Shown: piece by piece, positions 10,801 through 18,502 of the stretch
Position numbering within the stretch: the stretch's first letter is position 1
How the letters are laid out: the number at the start of each line of letters is the position of its first letter
Assembly (NCBI RefSeq): GCF_011516735.1
Contig: NZ_WOSX01000011.1
Coordinates: forward strand, 31,316 to 95,315
Length of the DNA: 64,000 nt
From: Acetobacter fallax
GTDB taxonomy: Bacteria; Pseudomonadota; Alphaproteobacteria; Acetobacterales; Acetobacteraceae
Direction: 5' to 3'
Notes under the pieces: model-generated
Databases searched by the model: none
What the model was told of the DNA's origin: nothing
What the model saw: the letters and a program-made list of their open reading frames with translations, nothing else
Made by a program: the position numbers and the translations under genes

Positions 10801-10946
10801 TCCGCCGAAGTGGCGAGTTGCGATTCGACAGAATCCAGTGAGGTGCCGCTGCTGGCGGCATTGACCCAGTAAGCAAGACCACTGGAATCAGCCTGCCTTT
10901 GCAGGATATTATTATAAAACTGCTCTACGGAAGAAACTACTGACAT
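7863..10946 (-). CDS. Large DUF4214 / beta-roll repeat surface-type protein
   Basis: The 1027-residue product is very rich in Thr, Ser, Asn, Gly, Ala and Asp, poor in Lys and Arg, and has no cysteine, like S-layer and RTX-type exported proteins. The N-terminal 150 residues hold three DUF4214 units (each with Y-x-x-x-L-x-R-x-x-D-x-x-G-x-x-Y-W-V or a variant). A poly-Thr linker of about 30 residues follows, then a long beta-strand repeat region with four G-N-G-N-N units. Near the C-terminus are G-G-T-G-N-D-T-F-N-I-N and G-G-A-G-D-D-T-F-N-I-N repeats of the calcium-binding RTX kind. There is no Sec signal, so type I secretion with a C-terminal signal is inferred; no transporter genes are nearby. 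The start at 10946 is chosen because GAGG precedes it at good spacing; an in-frame ATG six codons upstream lacks this. Confidence 0.8.
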   Translation of the reverse strand: MSVVSSVEQFYNNILQRQADSSGLAYWVNAASSGTSLDSVESQLATSAEAQTNVDPIIQMYQGILGRAPDAAGLHYWVSMATGGVSSADIASQMISSAEGQAIYGTGALTNDAITSLYEHALGRAPADSEISFWVNSGDTLSQAAVGIVESNEANGHLATSDLNYLLNIGQGLPASTPNQIAITGTQTTYTGTSGNDVFTAPTTITANGTSATTLQSADTITGNGGNDTLNVELAAATTTTTTTTSTTAPATTTATTAATTTYTPTLTGIGNIELFNSPAATGTIDLINTTGVTTAGVENSSKSQMVYDDASSVTTANIDNSTGAAVTIDGTTTSSFTANVNASAGSTLNVTGSASAPLSNLALNLQSGSSASLSNPDTFTANVTNADALKTLTINSDAAGAESLAGTGMDATGAVTVANEGATSGTTGSLDLSGETFTQLSTFDSTTYTGSITGLKIEGDANAASATLGNGNNAAILANDAKLTSATTGNGNNSITLSGDNSLTSISVGNGNNDIDLSNQADSTNGFAVTLGNGNNTVALGAQDTTKATFTAGTGANTIKMTDGAITTGGDKFSNFSTLELGADQASPAKGTFDLSQLAGTGVSTVQVTGNQTLSNVVLDNASDGLTLASTSDAGSDSGWVGNMTVNLGKTSGNTHTLDVSLNAVGGSGDTTTGVTGQETAGTLTLGQVAGQSASFMPGHSTETLNIASTAVAGGTASATDYTNTLQTIDAANLTNLNLTDNAALSVGDISNVAQLSSIQASGSGDLTISGIDGANNLSSFDASSSTGQINLTTDLSGDTSDFVYKGSSGNNIVTVTENAGSTATDSFTGGTGNDTFNINEGASGTVKNSFTGGAGDDTFNINGSNGENTFHFNAASDSALSATDPAKSLTYLNSKTDTISGFTTGDQLDLSKLGLDSADVLIAGASSAITGTITSSADLTSVADLFKGATDETLYSADTPNATESAARTTDIGGVLVSQTDANNVYVFVDADNSHSFSASSDMVIHLQNDNGLSAASVARDIQFA

Positions 10947-11360
10947 AATAAACCTCAGTACCATTACTTTAACAAGCCATCTGCGGAGAATTCTGCAATA
11001 GTTCTTCGCGTCTGGATTTCAAAAGTTTCAAAAAAATCTCGTTTTGTAAACAGATGATTGGATTATTTATTGAATTGTGTAAAATTGTGAATTGTATTAA
11101 TTTTATAAATGAAAAATAGAAATTTTCTTAATAAGAAATAAAGTATATAATTATGTAATTTATTATTAAGAAATTGTTATATTTTTTGTGTTTACTAAAT
11201 TATACACATAAAATTTACTAATTTTTATATGAAAATAACATCGTGTATCTTGCAGGGTGGACAAACTGATATCTCCACATCATACAAATTCAATTATCAG
11301 TAATGGAGCAATAAACTACTCGGATTTATCATGTATGCGCTCCCAGGGGACCTGCTATTA
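10947..11360. other. AT-rich leader upstream of the large surface-type protein
   Basis: About 410 bases without a supportable gene, strikingly AT-rich (long runs of A and T between about 11020 and 11240) against neighbours of much higher GC. It is the promoter and leader region of the minus-strand surface-protein gene and ends at the left boundary of the IS element. Its composition suggests a regulated or highly expressed promoter, or foreign origin. I could not settle on specific -35 and -10 boxes. Confidence 0.5.
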
Positions 11361-12201
11361 GGATCAGGACCTATTAATTGTTGAATTGAGCTGTGTTCCA
11401 TGATTTATGGGCATTCGGGGGATGAGCCTGTGAGTGATGTGTTTTTGCTGTCTGAGAGCCAGACGGAGAGGATTACGCCGTATTTTCCTCTGGCTCATGG
11501 GGTGCCACGCGTGGATGACCGTCGCGTGCTCAGTGGAATCGTATATGTGATCCGTAACGGGCTTCAGTGGAAAGATGCTCCGAAAGGCTATGGCCCTCAT
11601 AAGACCTTATATAACCGCTTCATCCGCCGGAGCCATCTGGGTGTTTTGACCGGATCTTTGTGGCTTTGAGTGAGCAGGTGGATCGCTCAAAACGCCTGAT
11701 GATGGATGCGACCCACCTCAAAGCGCACAGGACAGCGGCGTCCCTGCTCAAAAAGGGGCTTTTCCTCGCCATATCGGATGCACAAAAGGCGGACTGAACT
11801 CAAACTGCATGCTGTGTGTGATGGCCAGGGCCGGCCTGTCCGCCTGCATCTGACTGCTGGACAGGTCAGTGACTTCAGAGGGGCTGACGTGCTGCTCGCA
11901 GGCCTTCCCGACGGGACAGAAGAAGTCATCGGTGATCGGGGTTATGACAGCAACCGGATCAGACGATCTCTTACAGAGCAGAACATCACCGCCTGCATTC
12001 CACCGAAGAAGAACAGAAAATCAAAACCACCTTACAACTGGCACCTGTATAAAAAGCGCCACCTGATCGAAAACATGTTCGCAAGGCTGAAAGACTGGCG
12101 ACATGTTGCGACCAGATACGACCGGTGCACTCATACATTCATGTCTGCCATCCAGATCGCAGCAAGCTTCATTTTCTACCTCAAAAAATGAGTCCTGAGC
12201 C
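11361..12201 (+). mobile_element. IS5-family insertion sequence, probably inactive
   Basis: An element of about 840 bases bounded by imperfect terminal inverted repeats. The left end begins AGGATCAGGACC near 11360; the reverse complement of the right end reads AGGCTCAGGACT near 12202. About 16 of the first 21 positions agree. It encodes an IS5-type (IS427/IS1031-like) transposase over most of its length. No convincing target-site duplication is visible. It sits between the leader of the surface-protein gene and the end of bioA. Ends are placed to within a few bases. Confidence 0.75.
11430..12191 (+). pseudogene. IS5-family transposase, frameshifted
   Basis: The first part, from a GTG at 11430, encodes the N-terminal transposase domain (L-S-E-S-Q-T-E-R-I-T-P-Y-F-P-L, then G-L-Q-W-K-D-A-P-K-G-Y-G-P). 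The C-terminal part encodes the DDE core (H-A-V-C-D-G-Q-G-R-P-V, G-D-R-G-Y-D-S, and R-x-x-I-E-N-M-F-A-R-L-K-D-W-R near the end). Between about 11645 and 11800 the family reading continues only by changing frame three times, each fitting loss of one base in a short homopolymer (T-run near 11646, C-run near 11765, A-run near 11802). The first shift could be the programmed frameshift known in this group; the other two look like decay or sequencing error. The net loss of three bases returns to the original frame. Confidence 0.75.
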
Positions 12202-12222
12202 TGGAAGTAAATAACGCAGCCG

Positions 12223-13530
12223 TTATCCACACGATAAAACACGCTGAATAGCACTGGTGAGCGCCGAAAGCTCGTTAGCCGTTATTGTAAAAGCCGGTGT
12301 CAGATAGATGATATTCCGGAAAGGCCTGATCCATACACCCTCCGCGATAAACCGTGTTCGTAAGGTTGCCGGATCAGCGATGTGTTCCATCTCGACAACA
12401 CCTATAGCGCCCATTACGCGAACATCCCGCACGCCCGGTAATGTGCGGCATGGCTCAAGCTGTTCAGAGAGCGCAGCTTCAAGGTTCGCGACCTGATCAA
12501 GACGGGGTTCACGTTCAAACAGATCCAGTGATGCGTTCGCGCAGGCGCAGGCAAACGGGTTTGCCATGAAAGTTGGGCCATGCATCAGAGCATGTTCCGG
12601 GTTGTCAGACAGAAAGGTCTCGTAAATATGGCGGCGCGCAACTGTTGCCGCGAGAGCAACAGTGCCACCTGTCAGTGCTTTCGAGAGCGTGATGATATCA
12701 GGCACAATTCCGGCCTGATCGCTGGCAAACATTGAGCCGGTTCGCCCGAAACCAGTGAATATTTCATCCAGAATGAGAATCAGGCCATATTTATCCGCAG
12801 CTTCGCGCAGAGTACGCAGTACTGCGGGCGGGTGAAAGATCATACCCCCGGCACCCTGTACAAGCGGTTCCACCACAATGGCCGTGATCGTGTCAGCATG
12901 TGTTTCGAGAAATGTCTCGAATGCGGCAGATGAGGCCGCATCCTGTGGAAGATCGATTATGTATTGTGATGGCATCACACCAGAGAAGAGATGATGCATG
13001 CCTTCTTCCGGGTCGCAGATCATCATGGTGGCCAGGGTGTCACCGTGGTAGCCGCCCCTGAAAGACAGAATCTTTGTGCGCCCGGTTTCACCACGATTGA
13101 TCCGGTACTGAATTGCCATCTTGAGGGCAACTTCCACGGCAACTGAACCGGAATCAGTATAAAAGACGTGGTCCAGGTCACCGGCCAGGAGCGCAGCCAG
13201 TCGCGAGGCCAGCCGCAGAGCCGGCTCATGCACCATGCCGCCGAACATAACATGCGGCATGCGTGCAAGCTGCTCTTCCGCACAGGCACGAATATGAGGG
13301 TGATTATAACCGTGACATGCGGTCCACCAGGCGGCCACACCGTCGATCAGACTGCGTCCATCCTGGAGTTCGATCAGGCTGCCACGAGTGGAGCGCACCG
13401 CCAGTGGCGCCGGTGCGGTTTTCATCTGACTGTAAGGCAGCCAGATATGGGGCAGGCCAGAGGTGTACCAGTCTGGTGCAGACAAGAGAGAGTTCCATTT
13501 CCTGAAAAGGGAATTGCCTCGTTTTCCCAT
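12223..13530 (-). CDS. bioA: Adenosylmethionine-8-amino-7-oxononanoate aminotransferase
   Basis: BioA is a PLP-dependent class III aminotransferase that converts 8-amino-7-oxononanoate (KAPA) to 7,8-diaminononanoate, using S-adenosylmethionine as amino donor. The 435-residue product has the N-terminal P-H-I-W-L-P-Y-S-Q-M element, the W-W-T-A-C-H-G-Y-N-H-P substrate-site motif, S-F-R-G-G-Y-H-G-D-T, the PLP-contacting D-E-I-F-T-G-F-G-R-T-G and the Schiff-base lysine in L-S-K-A-L-T-G-G. The start ATG at 13530 is preceded by GGGA. It is transcribed away from bioF, with about 160 bases between them that probably hold both promoters. The remaining biotin genes follow on the other strand, strongly supporting the role. 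Confidence 0.95.
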   Translation of the reverse strand: MGKRGNSLFRKWNSLLSAPDWYTSGLPHIWLPYSQMKTAPAPLAVRSTRGSLIELQDGRSLIDGVAAWWTACHGYNHPHIRACAEEQLARMPHVMFGGMVHEPALRLASRLAALLAGDLDHVFYTDSGSVAVEVALKMAIQYRINRGETGRTKILSFRGGYHGDTLATMMICDPEEGMHHLFSGVMPSQYIIDLPQDAASSAAFETFLETHADTITAIVVEPLVQGAGGMIFHPPAVLRTLREAADKYGLILILDEIFTGFGRTGSMFASDQAGIVPDIITLSKALTGGTVALAATVARRHIYETFLSDNPEHALMHGPTFMANPFACACANASLDLFEREPRLDQVANLEAALSEQLEPCRTLPGVRDVRVMGAIGVVEMEHIADPATLRTRFIAEGVWIRPFRNIIYLTPAFTITANELSALTSAIQRVLSCG

Positions 13531-13690
13531 GATTTTCCCGGTTTTTCCGACCGGTGAGGTCCGTCAGTGCCCCATATACAGTGCAGAGCGATATTTCTGA
13601 AGATAATCGGCCCCGAGTTTTGTTTTCCGGACAGTCCTTAGTGTATCAGCAATTGACCGATGTGCCCGTCTCCGGCACCACGACGAAGTG

Positions 13691-14881
13691 ATGACACAGT
13701 TCGATCCTCTTTTCCGGCAGGCGCTTGCGGAACTCGACATCGAAAGCAGACGTCGGCATATGCGGGCATTTCAGCCAGCCGGCCCGGCCGTGCTGGTGCG
13801 GGCCGACGGACGCCGTCTGACAGATTTTTCTTCGAATGATTATCTCGGACTTGCTCATCATCCTGCTCTGACAGGGCGATCCATGGAATGGGCCTCCCGT
13901 TTCGGAACAGGCTCAGGCGGGTCCCGGCTGGTGACGGGAACCCGCACTCAGCATGAGCAGATCGAAACGAAAGTCGCCGCTCTGAAGGGGTGCGAGGCGG
14001 CGTTACTGTTTGCCAGCGGCTGGCAGGCCAATGCGTCTCTGGTGCCAGCTCTCGCGCGTCTTTCCGTGGAGCAGACAGGAACAATGCCGCTGGTCTTCAC
14101 CGACCGGCTGAATCACGCCAGTCTGCATCAGGGGTGCGCGGCTGCCGGAGTGCGTCAGATCCGCTTCCGGCATAATGATCTCGAACACCTCGCATCCCAG
14201 CTTATGGCCCGTGTGAATGAAGCGGGCCTGCGTGTAATTCTGACCGAAAGCGTGTTCAGCATGGATGGCGATCGCGCCGATATCTCAGGGCTCGTGGCTC
14301 TGGCTGACCGGTTCGATGCTTTTCTTTGTCTGGATGAGGCTCACGCAACAGGCGTGCTGGGTCCGCACGGCGCCGGGCTGGCGAGTGAGGCGCCTGGAGG
14401 TGTTCATCTTATGATGGGTACATTCAGCAAAGCGCTGGGAGGAATGGGTGCGTATATCGCCGGTTCCCGCGCACTCTGTGACTGGCTGCTTAATACAGCA
14501 TCCGGTTTCGTGTTTTCAACAGCTCTGCCGCCGTCAGTGCTTGGCGCGGCGGACGCGGCGCTGGACCTTCTGCCTGACCTTGAGAAAGACAGAGCACGTG
14601 TCGCACTGTACGGAGAAACGCTGCGGTCCCGCCTTGTTGCTGCCGGTTTTAATACCGGATCGTCTTCGACCCAGATCATTCCTGTTATGATCGGCAGCGC
14701 TGAAGAGGCAGTAAGAATTGCCGCAGATCTGGAGGATGAGGGACTTCTTGCAGTTGCGATCCGTCCCCCTACAGTGCCGCAGGGAAAGAGCCGCCTGAGA
14801 GTGACACTTTCAGCAGCGCATAACGATGAGATGATTGAATGTCTTATCGAAGCCATCATCCGTCACTGCAGACCAGACTGA
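13691..14881 (+). CDS. bioF: 8-amino-7-oxononanoate synthase
   Basis: BioF is a PLP enzyme of the alpha-oxoamine synthase family that joins pimeloyl-ACP (or CoA) with L-alanine to give KAPA. The product of about 396 residues shows F-S-S-N-D-Y-L-G-L-A near the start, G-T-G-S-G-G-S-R-L-V-T-G-T, L-N-H-A-S-L-H-Q-G, E-S-V-F-S-M-D-G-D, D-E-A-H-A-T-G-V-L-G and the Schiff-base lysine in G-T-F-S-K-A-L-G-G. A GTG at 13688 directly precedes ATG 13691, so the start may be either. The stop overlaps the ATG of the next gene, making this the first gene of a three-gene biotin operon divergent from bioA. Confidence 0.95.
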   Translation: MTQFDPLFRQALAELDIESRRRHMRAFQPAGPAVLVRADGRRLTDFSSNDYLGLAHHPALTGRSMEWASRFGTGSGGSRLVTGTRTQHEQIETKVAALKGCEAALLFASGWQANASLVPALARLSVEQTGTMPLVFTDRLNHASLHQGCAAAGVRQIRFRHNDLEHLASQLMARVNEAGLRVILTESVFSMDGDRADISGLVALADRFDAFLCLDEAHATGVLGPHGAGLASEAPGGVHLMMGTFSKALGGMGAYIAGSRALCDWLLNTASGFVFSTALPPSVLGAADAALDLLPDLEKDRARVALYGETLRSRLVAAGFNTGSSSTQIIPVMIGSAEEAVRIAADLEDEGLLAVAIRPPTVPQGKSRLRVTLSAAHNDEMIECLIEAIIRHCRPD

Positions 14882-15540
14882 TGCGGGTTGTTTTTGTTCA
14901 CGGCTGGAGTTTTGACAGGTCTTTCTGGGAGCCGGTCATCCGAAAGCTCGGATACGAAACCCACTCTCTGGATCATGGGTTTTTCGGAACCCCGGATCTG
15001 ATGATTCCTGAGGACGAACCGGTGATGGCCGTTGGTCATTCACTCGGGCTTCTCTGGCTGTTATCGACAGACAATCTGCCAGATGGCAGCTGCATACTGG
15101 GGATTAACGGATTCACGCGTTTTACCCGTGCGCCGGATTTTTCTGCTGGTGTCGCGCCACGCGTTCTGGATCGTATGCGGACCGGGCTTCATCGGGGTGC
15201 AGGAGATGTGATCCGGCAGTTCCGTACGAATTGCGGATTAGCGGCAGAACACATTGAGGAACGCACCTCACCGGCAGAAGCCGGTCCCGTGCCTGAGCAA
15301 TTGCAGCGTGGACTGGATCTGCTGCAAAGCGGTGATGCCCGGTCATCCCGATGCCAGGTCCGTGCCGCACTCGCCAGCAGAGACGATCCGATCGTAACAG
15401 TCGCGATGACGGAAGCCTGCTTTTCTGAGAATCAGCTATGCTGGTCTGAAACGGGTGGTCACCTTCTGCCTCTGACACAGCCCGATTTATGTTCCCGATT
15501 TATCCGCAATGCCATGGAGCGACATGATTATGCGACCTGA
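14881..15540 (+). CDS. BioH-like alpha/beta-hydrolase (pimeloyl-ACP methyl ester esterase)
   Basis: A 219-residue alpha/beta-hydrolase with the H-G-W-S-F-D-R-S-F-W oxyanion region at its start, the nucleophile elbow G-H-S-L-G near residue 62 and a C-terminal G-G-H-L-L-P catalytic histidine. It lies between bioF and the bioC-bioD gene, so the expected job is hydrolysis of pimeloyl-ACP methyl ester, closing the BioC/BioH route to pimeloyl-ACP. It is shorter than classical BioH (about 256 residues) and could belong to another of the several esterase families that replace BioH. The ATG at 14881 overlaps the bioF stop; an upstream in-frame ATG inside bioF is less likely. Its 3' end overlaps the next gene. 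Confidence 0.8.
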   Translation: MRVVFVHGWSFDRSFWEPVIRKLGYETHSLDHGFFGTPDLMIPEDEPVMAVGHSLGLLWLLSTDNLPDGSCILGINGFTRFTRAPDFSAGVAPRVLDRMRTGLHRGAGDVIRQFRTNCGLAAEHIEERTSPAEAGPVPEQLQRGLDLLQSGDARSSRCQVRAALASRDDPIVTVAMTEACFSENQLCWSETGGHLLPLTQPDLCSRFIRNAMERHDYAT

Positions 15541-17014
15541 TTCCGGGCAGAGTGAGCGTCGTCGTATCGGTGAGCGGTTCGACGCTGCTATCAGTTACGA
15601 TACCGCCGCTTCGATTCAGCGGCTCACCGCACGACGTCTGCTGGAACGGATTGAGGAGGCTTTCGGCGAAAAACGGCCTGGTCGAATTCTGGAGTTCGGT
15701 TGTGGAACCGGTGCGTTAACCATTCTTTTGCACGAGAAATGGCCTGAAGCAGAACTGATCGCGACCGACATCGCGCCGGGTATGCTGACCCGTGCCCACG
15801 CCCGGTGTGGCGACGGTGTGAGTTTTGCCTGCATGGACATGGCGGACCCCGAACACGCTGACGGAGTGGACGGGGTCTTTGATCTTGTTTGCGGCAATCT
15901 CGCACTGCAATGGGCAGAAAACACAGATGCCGTACTGGCCGGGCTGGCCGGGCGGCTCGCGCCGGGTGGTCTCCTTGCGGTTTCGACTCTGATGGCGGGC
16001 AGCTTCGCAGAGTGGCGTGCCGCTCATGCGGCCGAAAATACGAGAGCATGCATTCGCCTGTATCCGTCGTTTAGGACACTTGAATCGGGCTGGCCAAATA
16101 TTTCGTGCGAGGCGGGAGAGACGATCAGGGCAGTCGGGCGCTGGTCGAATGAAACGATACTGGAGCAGACCGGAAGCGGGCTGGCTTTTCTGAGAGGACT
16201 GCGGCGGATTGGCGCGACGGAGCCCCATTCCGGCAGTCGGCCACTTCAGCCTGGTATCATGCGGCGCGTTCTCCGACGTTTTGACGAAAGCGGAGCGGCA
16301 GTAACGTGGGACATTGCCTATGGTCTTTTCCATATGCCTGCCGGATGTGGCGTATTCGTGACGGGAACGGATACCGGCGTGGGCAAGACCTTTGTGTCTG
16401 CCTGCCTGACCCGTGCATGGCACGCGTCCTACTGGAAACCGCTGCAGACCGGTCTGGCTGAGGAAGACGGCGATACGCCTGAAATTGTAAGACTGACCGG
16501 CGCGGATCCGGACCGCATTTTTTCGCCAGCCGAGACATTTCTGGCACCTCTGTCGCCTGATGCGGCGGCAAAAGAGGAGAGCAGACGTGTCTGTCTTCAG
16601 AAGCTTGTCCTCCCGCAGACCGGGCCAGGTTGCCCTCTGGTGGTCGAAGGCGCGGGCGGGTTGATGGTGCCTGTAACACCACCGGATGCTGCGAGAGGCA
16701 AGCCTGGTGTGATGATGATCGATCTGATTGCGATGTTTGGTCTGCCGGTCGTGCTTGTTGCGAGAAGCGGGCTTGGCACCCTCAATCATACATTGCTCAG
16801 TCTGGAGGCTTTGCGGTTACGCGGGATAGCTGTCTTCGGTGTTGTTCTGAACGGGCCGCTAAATCCCGGCAATCGCGCCGCAATCGAGGAACATGGCAAT
16901 GTGCGCGTTCTGGCTGAGTTGCCGTATGTCGGAAGTGTGACGCCAGAATCGGTCGAGCATATGTCGCGGCTATTTCCGAACCGGGAGAAGGAAACCTGGT
17001 TACAGAACGGCTGA
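15524..17014 (+). CDS. Fused BioC-BioD: malonyl-ACP O-methyltransferase / dethiobiotin synthetase
   Basis: One uninterrupted frame encodes two biotin enzymes. The N-terminal half (about 270 residues) is BioC, a SAM-dependent methyltransferase that caps malonyl-ACP: motif I is L-E-F-G-C-G-T-G, followed by A-T-D-I-A-P-G-M-L, with W-D-I-A-Y-G-L-F at its end. The C-terminal half is BioD, the ATP- and CO2-dependent dethiobiotin synthetase: P-loop G-T-D-T-G-V-G-K-T, substrate lysine in W-K-P-L-Q-T-G, and V-E-G-A-G-G. Only about five residues separate the two domains. An internal in-frame ATG at 16334 could start BioD alone, but no good Shine-Dalgarno is visible. In-frame ATGs at 15509, 15524 and 15530 compete; GGAG at 15516-15519 suits the last two. 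The gene overlaps the esterase upstream. Confidence 0.9.
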   Translation: MIMRPDSGQSERRRIGERFDAAISYDTAASIQRLTARRLLERIEEAFGEKRPGRILEFGCGTGALTILLHEKWPEAELIATDIAPGMLTRAHARCGDGVSFACMDMADPEHADGVDGVFDLVCGNLALQWAENTDAVLAGLAGRLAPGGLLAVSTLMAGSFAEWRAAHAAENTRACIRLYPSFRTLESGWPNISCEAGETIRAVGRWSNETILEQTGSGLAFLRGLRRIGATEPHSGSRPLQPGIMRRVLRRFDESGAAVTWDIAYGLFHMPAGCGVFVTGTDTGVGKTFVSACLTRAWHASYWKPLQTGLAEEDGDTPEIVRLTGADPDRIFSPAETFLAPLSPDAAAKEESRRVCLQKLVLPQTGPGCPLVVEGAGGLMVPVTPPDAARGKPGVMMIDLIAMFGLPVVLVARSGLGTLNHTLLSLEALRLRGIAVFGVVLNGPLNPGNRAAIEEHGNVRVLAELPYVGSVTPESVEHMSRLFPNREKETWLQNG

Positions 17015-17015
17015 T

Positions 17016-17035
17016 AAAGTCAGAAACAGACTTTT
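17016..17035. terminator. Weak terminator between converging bioCD and helicase genes
   Basis: A 6-bp stem (AAAGTC 17016-17021, GACTTT 17029-17034) with a seven-base loop ends in a short T-run on the plus strand. It lies directly after the bioCD stop and before the end of the minus-strand helicase gene. The stem is short, so efficiency is uncertain. Confidence 0.45.
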
Positions 17036-17073
17036 TGCAATTCCCGTAAATGAGAGCGCGGTTGTTGTCGTGC

Positions 17074-18345
17074 TCAGTCGCTGCGCCTGCGGAGAGATTG
17101 TGGTTTCGTCGGGCGTGTCGCGGGGGTGCCAGGTGGTAATGCAGGCACGGGCAGCACTGCCAGTTTGATGCCGAGTTCGGATTCGATTTTGCGCATGGTT
17201 TTGCGTTCCGCCGCGGCACATAATGTAGCTGCCCACCCTTGCCGACCCGCCCGCCCTGTGCGGCCGATGCGGTGCACATAAATATCGGACTGAGTCGGAG
17301 GAGCCATGTTGATGACCTGGCCGACCTGTTCGACGTCCAGGCCTCTGGCGGCAATATCGGTCGCAACGAGAATCATGGCTTTACCGCTTTCAAAATCCTG
17401 GACAGCGGCATTCCGGGTGGGCTGGCTCAGGCGGCCATGTAGCACAACGGCACTGAGTCTGCGTTTTCGCAGATAATGAGTCAGCGTATCCGCTTCGTCT
17501 CGCGTAGTGACGAATATGATCGCACTTCGATCAGGATGGCGCCGGAGAAGAGCTTCAGCTGCCATGGGTTTATCCTGCGACTCAACAAACAGAATGGCTT
17601 GCCGCACGGACGGTCTGGTGCCGCTTTCGGGTTCGATATGCAGTGGTTTGTGAAGAAAATCCTGCGCAGCGGACGCACTCTCGGCCGAGAGTGTTGCGGA
17701 AGCCAGAATAGTCTGGCGATGTTGCGGGAGCAGCGCATGAATGTTCTGCATTTCCTCCCTGAATTCAGAGGTCATCAAACGGTCACCTTCATCCAGGATC
17801 AGGTGACGACATGAGGTGATATCGATCTGCTCTCGTCGCAGAAGGTCGAGAAGCCGGCCTGGTGTGGCAACGATGATACGGGTGTCAGCAGGTGGTACAC
17901 CCGCATCCTCCTCTGGTTCGATGTGTTTCGGCTTCCGACCGCGGCCAGACTCCGCCGGAACTTCATGAGCGCCCCCGTAGACGGCGAACGGGATGAGACC
18001 AGGCCGGGAGGCAAGGAGACGGCCCATTTCAGCAACCTGCCGGGCGAGTTCCCGTGTCGGAACGATAATGAGCGCCGTTGGTGTTTTCTTCCGGCTCATA
18101 ATGTCCATGAGAGGCAACAGATAACTTGCTGTCTTACCTGTTCCGGTCGGGGCAAGGATCCGGGCATCGGATCCTGACAGGACGGCAGGAATGGCCAGCC
18201 GCTGGATTGGTGTAAGCACCCTGAGGCCAGCCTCTGCAGCATGTCTGACCAGGTCGGCGTTCAGCCCCGGTTCTCCGGATGAAGACCTGTCCGGTTTTGG
18301 TGTGCTGATCTGGCCGGAAGGAGAAGCAACAGAGCCGGGTGACAT
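17074..18345 (-). CDS. DEAD-box-type ATP-dependent RNA helicase with DEGD motif II
   Basis: A 423-residue superfamily 2 RNA helicase. Visible motifs in order are the Q-motif region (L-T-P-I-Q-R-L-A-I-P), motif I A-P-T-G-T-G-K-T, Ia P-T-R-E-L-A, Ib T-P-G-R, motif II D-E-G-D (not D-E-A-D), motif III S-A-T-L, motif V A-T-D-I-A-A-R-G-L-D and motif VI H-R-I-G-R-T-G-R-A-G. The Asp-Glu pair needed for Mg-ATP and the final Asp are kept; only the Ala is replaced. The C-terminal tail is short and Arg/Pro-rich. Start 18345 is chosen because AGGA precedes it by eight bases; a longer in-frame start at 18453 lacks this. A RhlE-like role in RNA remodelling or ribosome biogenesis is inferred. Confidence 0.88.
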   Translation of the reverse strand: MSPGSVASPSGQISTPKPDRSSSGEPGLNADLVRHAAEAGLRVLTPIQRLAIPAVLSGSDARILAPTGTGKTASYLLPLMDIMSRKKTPTALIIVPTRELARQVAEMGRLLASRPGLIPFAVYGGAHEVPAESGRGRKPKHIEPEEDAGVPPADTRIIVATPGRLLDLLRREQIDITSCRHLILDEGDRLMTSEFREEMQNIHALLPQHRQTILASATLSAESASAAQDFLHKPLHIEPESGTRPSVRQAILFVESQDKPMAAEALLRRHPDRSAIIFVTTRDEADTLTHYLRKRRLSAVVLHGRLSQPTRNAAVQDFESGKAMILVATDIAARGLDVEQVGQVINMAPPTQSDIYVHRIGRTGRAGRQGWAATLCAAAERKTMRKIESELGIKLAVLPVPALPPGTPATRPTKPQSLRRRSD

Positions 18346-18444
18346 TTGGCATTTCCTGAAAAGAGGTGTGAGGTAGTCAGTGCTGAGCCGGTTTTGTACG
18401 GGATAAATGCCCCACATCTGATGCATATGCCAAAACGCAGGCAC

Positions 18445-18502
18445 GGGCGCCACATTTCGTGACGCCCGCGCCTTCCAGTCGAACTCCGGCGCGTTCGACT
18501 GG
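18445..18502. terminator. Two tandem hairpins upstream of the helicase gene
   Basis: A near-perfect stem (GGGCGCCAC 18445-18453 with GTGACGCCC 18459-18467) is followed directly by a perfect 10-bp stem (CCAGTCGAAC 18475-18484, GTTCGACTGG 18493-18502, eight-base loop). They lie between the small HTH gene and the helicase gene, both on the minus strand. They may end the HTH transcript or act in the helicase leader. No T-run follows, so the terminator call is tentative. The rest of the 312-base gap between the two genes shows nothing else. Confidence 0.4.

Noticed and set aside
6193..10946. Possible secretion or toxin system made of the Sel1 protein and the large repeat protein
   Set aside because: A strong terminator separates them, and no transporter, immunity or processing gene is adjacent.
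13531..13690. Possible BirA or BioR operator between bioA and bioF
   Set aside because: I looked for the E. coli-type and TTATnnATAA-type palindromes and saw no clear match.
15716..16789. 357-codon minus-strand frame antisense to bioCD
   Set aside because: No family features, and the opposite strand encodes BioC and BioD with all motifs.
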